In this document: piece by piece, positions 57,501 to 64,000 of the stretch
How the letters are laid out: each line of letters opens with the position of its first letter
Position numbering within the stretch: position 1 is the stretch's first letter
Assembly (NCBI RefSeq): GCF_000002425.4
Contig: NC_037271.1
Span: 14,109,903 to 14,173,902 of the forward strand
Source of the DNA: Physcomitrium patens
Lineage: Eukaryota; Streptophyta; Bryopsida; Funariales; Funariaceae
DNA length: 64,000 nucleotides
Reading direction: 5' to 3'
Translations under genes and position numbers: made by a program
The notes under the pieces: model-generated
What the model was told of the DNA's origin: nothing
The model's input: only the letters and a program-made list of their open reading frames with translations
Database searches by the model: none

Positions 57501-58490
57501 AACTCAAAAGTTTTCTTACTTTCTGCAAAACGCATGGTCATTATTTTGGGTTTTCATGCCACAGATAGACCAAGAGAGATTATGGTTACAGTTTTCAAAT
57601 ATCATGAAATCCAGATGAGTGTTTCATGATTCTCAACCAGTATTTTATATGGTATTTAGCTACTAGGAGTTTACATCGATGAACATATTTCTTAAAAGTG
57701 AGCAGATGTGTAACATTTAAAGATTTTACATGTCTTTCTGAGCTGTAATGGCACAAGCAATCATTTTTAGTACATTATTGTCAAGAAGACAGGATTGGAT
57801 GGTATGACTGTTAAATTTATGAAAACAAGAGACAACATTGATTTCCTTCAAGTTCCTGGTTTCAATTTTTTTTATTTTTGCGTTTTTCATTTAGAAATGT
57901 ATATGAAGAAGAAATCTTTACGTCAAATCACATGTGTTCTACAGCTAACTTGAATTCAATATGCTATTACTTAGGAATCCAAATCAAAAGAAAAGAAAAA
58001 AGAAAAAAGAAAAATCGCCTCTAAAGTGATTAGAACACAATTTATCACATGCTTGTTTTAAGTTTTATTTTCTGCAGAATCGGTGGTCTTTATCATGCTG
58101 TAAATCCCTTAGCACATGTAGGTTGTGTTATAATATGAGCTTTTGGACAATTTTATGCTTGAAAACATATCCACATAATGAAAGTTGTGAAACACAATGC
58201 TTATATATAGTTCATATGGTGGTATGCATAATAAACTCTTTAAGTTTTTGTGTCTACACTTTCAATTTTTGAGAAAACTTTAAACTTCAAAATCATATGA
58301 TGTCAATAAAGTTGTAAACTGCTTGACACACAGCTTGAAAGTTTTTTGGATAATCATCAACTAACACGAGTCTTTTTCTTTTTCGTTATTTTCTTTACTT
58401 GAAAAGTGTAATTTCATTTTAATATTACTATTGTTTGGTAGGATGTGCTTTCTACTGCAGAAAAAATCTCTTCTTTCTGTATGTATCTAT
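57501..58490. other. Spacer, no gene seen
   Basis: Moderately AT-rich DNA with oligo-A/G stretches (AAAAGAAAAGAAAAAAG near 57988). No feature can be supported. Confidence 0.5.
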
Positions 58491-58493
58491 GTC

Positions 58494-58548
58494 TATATAT
58501 ATATATATATATATATAGCGAGAGAGAGAGAGAGAGAGAGAGAGAGGG
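58494..58548. repeat. Compound (TA)n(GA)n microsatellite
   Basis: A TA run of about 24 bp is followed by a GA run of about 28 bp. Confidence 0.95.
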
Positions 58549-58896
58549 ATTTATGACTTCTTGTTGTATTCTTACTTATTATAAATTTATACAAAAGAAA
58601 ACAGAAAAAGAAAAAGAAAAAAGCTCTTCTCCTTGGTCACCATGAAGTTCAGCTTTGATATTCTCTGACTGTTTCTAAATGAAACACTATTGTTTCCCCT
58701 TCCCTCATCCATCCATCCATCAACTAATCAAAGTATGAGAGACATTCAACTGTTTTGTGGGTGAATAGTCATAACCTTGAAAGACTATCATCACATAAGG
58801 CAAGTTGAACATCACACGTCTTCTCTCAATCTATATAAGACAACATATGTATCCATAAATTGTTGCTTCCATGTGCCATTGCCTCTTGGCAGTGAT

Positions 58897-58924
58897 TGGA
58901 TGGATGGATGGATGGATGGATGGA
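58897..58924. repeat. (GGAT)n microsatellite
   Basis: About seven tetranucleotide units. A shorter inverse array (CATC)n lies near 58708-58720. Confidence 0.95.
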
Positions 58925-59069
58925 AGATCTTTCCCACAGTTGTTCAATGGAGCCTGACTCCCCCAGCAACTTAAAACTTTTATATTCTCTTGGCACTCTG
59001 TTGGGGGGGGGGGTATCTTTTGAATTTTTAGAACTCTGATCTCAATAACAAAAAGGAAAAATTAACAAT

Positions 59070-59096
59070 GGTAATAATAATAATAATAATAATAAT
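59070..59096. repeat. (TAA)n microsatellite
   Basis: About nine trinucleotide units, preceded by an oligo-G tract at about 59002-59012. Confidence 0.9.
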
Positions 59097-59757
59097 GTTA
59101 AGGATACAGAAGAAAGAGGAAGGAAAGATAAAACATGAAGGATTCATCACTGGAAGCTACTGAGAGGATGCCCATTTTTACACCATTGAAATGGGGAATG
59201 TGGGCAGAAATGCTTGAGCACCTTTTGGCAAACAGGAGAGCAGTGGGTACCATGTTCAAGGATCAGGTTGATTGGCCACAATGTAGATGAAGGGCATCCA
59301 TGTGCCATGAAATATGTCAAAAATAAATGTCATACAATCCATGTATTATTGCAAGCAAATTTTGCATGGTTGGATGATTATTGTGGGCATTGTGTGTGTG
59401 TGTGTGAGTGTGTATGTCTGAGAGTGTCACTAGGAACCATTGCAATGAGTGACAGTGGCATGTCAATTGCACCCGTGTGGAATCATTTGCCAAACTCCAC
59501 CCCAGAGTAGTGAAACTTCCTAACAAAAGGAGGAAAAAATGAAAAAAAAAAAACAATGAAATTTTGGTTTTGTGGGACTCATGGATCAGCCCAAAGATAT
59601 TCATCCATATCATGTACAGAGGCAAACATTTCCACATTCCTTTTAGTGTTTTTTTGTCAAACTCATCCATTTGTGCCATCCAATTGGGATGAGAGTTTCG
59701 TTTTGTTTGGTTAGTTTTTCAGATGATTCATGCATCCAAGCCATGTTGTATGTTCAG

Positions 59758-60132
59758 TCAAACGGAAACATTCAAACAAGGAAAAAAGAGACCAATGACA
59801 AACTGCCACCACGAAGACAATGCCAGAAAACATCCCGTGACTATATTGAATATGAGGCCACGACGGGTGAGCGAACCCTCGTCCAAGGCAAGACTGACAG
59901 GTCCCCTTGAACAACGCAAACTGAAGTATCCAGAGACAACAAGCACAAAACAAACGAGGACGCGGCGACACCTGATGCGTGGAGGAGGTGGGTAGGGGGT
60001 GAAGCAAGCGCCACGAAGGCCTGCGACCAAGAGGAGATTCCTTCCTGCAGCTGCCAAGAGAGGAAGGAGCAGAAGGAGAGGGAGGAGAACTGCCAATCCT
60101 GAGGCAGGCAGCAGCCATAAGCCATGATCCAT
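59758..60132 (-). CDS. Possible secreted or membrane protein ORF (unrecognised)
   Basis: ATG at 60132 on the minus strand opens 124 codons ending at 59758. The first 30 residues contain a long Leu-rich segment (LAVLLPLLLLLPLLAAAG) that resembles a signal peptide or membrane anchor; two further hydrophobic stretches follow. A GGTGTCG at about 59970 could be a weak 5' splice site, which would make the first part an exon only. Two other frames are also open across this GC-rich block, and a poly-C tract (60137-60150) lies right before the ATG, so the frame may be chance. No family is recognised. Confidence 0.2.
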   Translation of the reverse strand: MDHGLWLLPASGLAVLLPLLLLLPLLAAAGRNLLLVAGLRGACFTPYPPPPRIRCRRVLVCFVLVVSGYFSLRCSRGPVSLALDEGSLTRRGLIFNIVTGCFLALSSWWQFVIGLFFPCLNVSV

Positions 60133-60500
60133 CTCTCCCCCCCCCCCCCCGGGCGTTTGTTTGCTGCTGCCAGGGAGCTTCTGCCGGGCTTCGAATGCGT
60201 TGCGATGTCTGACACACTGCCAAGTCAACTTCGTCGACCTCGCGCGTTGTGAACGACGGAAATGCGAGAGCACTGACCTCCCCGCCGTTGGTACAGACGG
60301 AAGGGCGTGCAAGCGGGGTGTGGTGGGTGCTGGTGCTCCTGTTACAGTCATCGAGACGCGGCGACCTCCAGACGGAAGTCGCGCACCCGCTCATGGGCCC
60401 ACTCCCCCACAACCCACTCCCTGCCCACGGGTTTGGGGCCTGCCATCTCCTCTCCTCTGCTCTCCTGCTGGTCTCGTCGAAGCCGTCTGTTGATTGGTTA
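59840..60500. other. GC-rich island, promoter- or leader-like
   Basis: Sharp GC-rich block with a poly-C tract at about 60137-60150, open on several frames of both strands, ending abruptly at about 60500 against AT-rich DNA. Similar in character to the DNA upstream of the REF/SRPP gene. It may be a promoter and first exon. Confidence 0.35.
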
Positions 60501-60879
60501 CAACTTCGACGTAATCAGTTAAATAATTGGTTAAACCATTTAAATTATGGATATTCCAATATGTCATATTTTTCTACGATAAGTGAGAATGAGGATATAA
60601 GTTGGAGTAAATTACTTTCTAAAAACAAATTACATGTCATTTTTAGCTATTCATTACAATGGGATGCATGCAATCTTTTATGTTCATCAACTTTTAAGCA
60701 CCAAACTTCATCACAAGTCAATTCAAAGAATGCAACTTCATCATGACTTCAATATTCTTATCTATAAGTTTTTGCATATCTCCTAAAATAAATTTTTTTC
60801 TATGAAAAATAAATAAATAAATAAATTAAATTAAAGACCACATAATCATCAAGAGTATCTTCACCGAACTAAATTATGT

Positions 60880-61390
60880 GTAATGGATAATTATAATAAC
60901 TTGTATATTTACTCAGATTAACAAAACTAAATATAAATAAATAGAAGTAGGTTAAATTTTTGATATCTTGTTGTAAAGATTTCTAAAATCTTTGTAAATT
61001 TTACTTTTGACCACATATTGTACATTTAGACACTTGTATAATAAATTGCCTATTTGGCACACATATTAGAAACTTGCCCTACAAATTACACAAATATCTT
61101 GTAATTTGGATTTATGTCATATTGCATGTGAGATATTGTCATATAGCTCTTTATTAGTTACTATTTATATGGAGGCAAAAGTGAAGCATTCATCATTTGT
61201 GTCAATGTCTTTTTTATATTCTATCTTAATTCAAGACTTTATAGTCCTTTTATATTTGGCAATAGTCATTCTAGTTTTAATTTTATATCTATCTTTTAGT
61301 TGTTTAATTTCTTTCATATAGTGATATAAGATAATATTACCATTTTAAGTTTATTTTTGTAATCAATGTCTTTAAAAATTTAACAAAATT
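60880..61390 (+). repeat. Type-2 LTR of copy D
   Basis: Matches the other type-2 LTRs (TGTCATATAGCTC, TATTTATATGGAGGCAAAAG, ATTCAAGACTTTATAGTCC, TTTGGCAATAGTCATTCTAG). The heat-shock-like block near its left end is decayed to AAAGATTTCTAAAATC. Confidence 0.65.
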
Positions 61391-62572
61391 TCTAATTTAT
61401 TATAGTTGTTTTGTTTTAGAAGTAAGAAGATTACTTCTAACACATTATTGATTATTTTATTTTAAATATTGCAAACTATCTACTTTTAAATTATTTTTTT
61501 AATATTAATTCTTTCTTTAAAGAAAACAAATTATTATTTTATTTTAAAAATTTTATTTGATATTAAAAGTTGTGGATTGTCCTCTTCTAATTTGAATTAA
61601 GGATTGGTTAAAATCATATGTTATACAAATGGAAGAAAAAAAAATTATAGATGCTACACTTGGTAGATATAAAAATAAATTAATAACTATTATAAATCTT
61701 TACAAGCTTTTCAATACTTAAAGCATAATTATTTTATTTGTTAATAATATAAACCATAGAATTGTTATTTTTACACCCATAGAAGAAGTCAATAATAAGA
61801 TCCAATGTCTATACCAAGAAATTGAATAGTTAAGAGAAGTAAGTAAACCAACTTCATAAGTGAAGCCAAAAAAAACAAGAATTAGTATGTTGAAGAAGTT
61901 TAATAGAAATAAATAATTTTTTTGATGATTTTTTTCAACAAGTCAAGATTTACTTAAGATTAAATCTCTCAATATCATAAAAAAATTTATTCAAGTTAAA
62001 TTTATGAATGCACCTCTATGTAGGAGTGTTCTTTTTTGATTTTGATTTGAATAAAAAAATATTTATAGCTTTCATATGATTTAAATTCTTTGTTAAAAGT
62101 ATATAGGCAAAATTAGATCAAAAAAATCTATAGAAGGTAGTAAAAATTAAACTCGAGTCTTTATAATAAAATTCACAATTAAAAACCATCTATGCTAATA
62201 AATTCCAAAATCTTGCTTGAAATGTGGATTAGAATGATGAAATTTTTATTAATCAATTATAATATAGATTAAAAAAATATCAAATTTTTATCAATAATGA
62301 TAAAAAAAATAAGCTTATTCAAAAAATTTGTTATACAAGCCATTACATACAATAATTGACAATTTGAAAGACATCAAGAGAAAATATTTAATTAAAGAAC
62401 GACAAATCAAGTCATAATAACAACTCCTAAGTTTTTAAAGACTTACTCATCAAAGTCAAAACCTAAAAATATTAATACAATACAATTTGAGTATTAGATA
62501 TAAGAAGAAAAATATAGAATCTATTATAAAAAAACTTGTATTTATGTTGTAAAAATAAGTCATTAGATAAAA

Positions 62573-62604
<32 letters not shown>

Positions 62605-62831
62605 TAAATTATTAAGATTTAATAAAAAGAACATAAATTTAAATATGAAAAAGTTAAAAAACAAAGATGTCTAATTGTAATACAAACCTTACAATTAAAA
62701 AATCTTAAAAAATTAAACTCAAGTTTTATACTACTGCAAAATCCTACACCATATTTTAGACTTTTTATAATTATTACAACTTCAAATCATAAAATTTTAG
62801 CTTAATCATTTTTAGACAATAAATCTTCATT

Positions 62832-62866
<35 letters not shown>

Positions 62867-63239
62867 TTTGTAACATAATAAGAATCAAATAAGATCCTAC
62901 TAAACCTAATAGGAATTATTGATAGATAATTACTCATATCTAAAGATATCATAGAAGAAATCAAACTATTGAAAGTAACCTTAAAAGATCAAATATCTAA
63001 CATTATCTTTGACATCATTCAATATCATTAAAATCTAATAGTACTTGACTTTCTTTTGTTTAAAATTTCTAATTATAATATTAATTAGAAATTAGAAAAA
63101 GTTATTTAAAAATCTAATTTCAAATGATAAAAATCTTTCTTATCATTTTTTTTAAAATCCAAAGTATTTATAGAAGATCTAAAGGATAGAAATATATTTG
63201 TCATTTTTTGTAATATTAAGTCTTATTTCAAATGAAGGT

Positions 63240-63860
63240 TGCAATAGAATATTGGACCAATTAAAAAATACCAAGATGTTTTTGAAATAAAAAAAATTCT
63301 CATGTATTGCAAAAACATCAATCCTGTAATTATGCAATTGATCTTCAAAAAAGATTCTATTTACTATTTGAATTAATTTATCATTTGTTGCAAAATAAAA
63401 TTTTTACTTCAAAAAAAATACATTGATAAAAATCTTGTAAAGAATTTTATCCAACATTCAAAATCTCTTAGAGATGAATTAATATTCTTTGTAAAGAAAA
63501 AAAATGGATCCTTGCAAATGTATTTAGATTATTGTTGGCATAATAAATTGACTATTAAGAATAGTTAGTCTTTGTCTTTGATATTGACACTCATTAATCA
63601 ACTAAGTAGAGCTAAGATCTATATTAAAATAAATCTTTGAAAAGTCTATAATTTGATATATATTAAAGAAAAAGATGATTACAAGACTATATTCTAGATT
63701 ATAAATATAGTGTTATTTCTTATAGACTTATAAATGTTCCAACTAATTTCTACCATATGATGAACGATTTATTTTGTGAATATTTTGATAATTATTTTGT
63801 ATGTTATTTAAATAAATTTATTATTTTAAAATATAAAAAAATATAAATAACATATTTATT
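63240..63860 (+). pseudogene. Copy D reverse transcriptase fragment
   Basis: Pieces recognisable by comparison with copy C: CNYAIDLQKR near 63335, LQNKIF..KKIH near 63400, NVPTNFYHMMNDLFCEYFDN near 63730-63790, and a catalytic box position reading VCYLNKFII near 63800, where both Asp residues of YLDD are lost. It is clearly dead. Confidence 0.65.
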
Positions 63861-64000
63861 TTACACTACAAAAACTTAATATGTAAAATTATCTATCAAG
63901 ACAAAGAAATGTGTCTTTTATACAAAACTAGTAAATATTTTGGAGTAAATTACTTCAAATAATTATTTGCAAATAGATTCTAAAATGTTATAAATTATTA

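Larger units (their letters stand above)
60880..64000 (+). mobile_element. Ty3/gypsy element, copy D (runs off window)
   Basis: Type-2 LTR (about 60880-61390), leader with AAAAGTTGTGGATTGTCC, gag-like region (about 61620-62560), (TA)n runs at 62580-62604 and 62838-62864, then RT from about 63240. It is the most AT-rich and most mutated copy, with stops every few codons. Integrase would lie beyond the window. Confidence 0.7.

Noticed and set aside
59711-60412. 233-codon minus-strand ORF, the longest uninterrupted frame of this island
   Set aside because: Three minus frames and two plus frames are open over the same GC-rich block; the composition is Ser/Pro/Arg-rich without a domain.

Overview
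This is nuclear DNA of a land plant. It is very AT-rich and repeat-dominated, with a few islands of normal GC. A bryophyte, most likely a moss, fits best. The reasons are Ty3/gypsy elements whose integrase ends in a classical chromodomain (Tcn1-type chromoviruses, described from mosses and lycophytes), the contrast between GC-balanced genes and AT-rich intergenic DNA, and small compact genes. That assignment is inference. Two complete protein-coding genes are recognised. They lie tail to tail: RER1 (plus strand, 10246-12040, three exons, 193 aa) and a REF/SRPP-family lipid-droplet-associated protein (minus strand, 14886-13277, three exons, 220 aa). Exon boundaries were read from splice sites and reading frame.

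Almost everything else is mobile DNA at different stages of decay. Copy A (1-3212) and copy B (18135 to about 24395) are chromodomain gypsy elements. Their LTRs carry dense arrays of heat-shock-element units (GAA/TTC blocks at 5-bp spacing) upstream of a TATA box. Both also keep a conserved extra reading frame between pol and the 3' LTR. Copies C (about 31855-36619) and D (about 60880 to the window end) are older relatives with a second LTR type, which also occurs alone or with little internal sequence near 3.8, 44.6 and 53.1 kb. A different gypsy lineage without a chromodomain lies on the minus strand (42470-36620) and is inserted in copy C. A Ty1/copia remnant (about 29840-31380), an L1-type LINE (minus strand, about 50330-45472) and an unclassified repeat family 'X' (17.0-25.2 kb, interrupted by copy B; 31.4 kb; 51.0-52.7 kb) complete the repeats.

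GC-balanced islands at 14.9-16.1, 42.5-43.9, 54.2-57.5 and 58.4-60.5 kb hold no coding region I can recognise. They may contain leaders, promoters, non-coding RNA genes or unrecognised exons. No tRNA, rRNA, CRISPR array or organellar gene was seen. The most interesting observations are the heat-shock-element LTR arrays and the conserved extra ORF in the same element family. Together they suggest a heat-responsive chromovirus lineage with an accessory gene.
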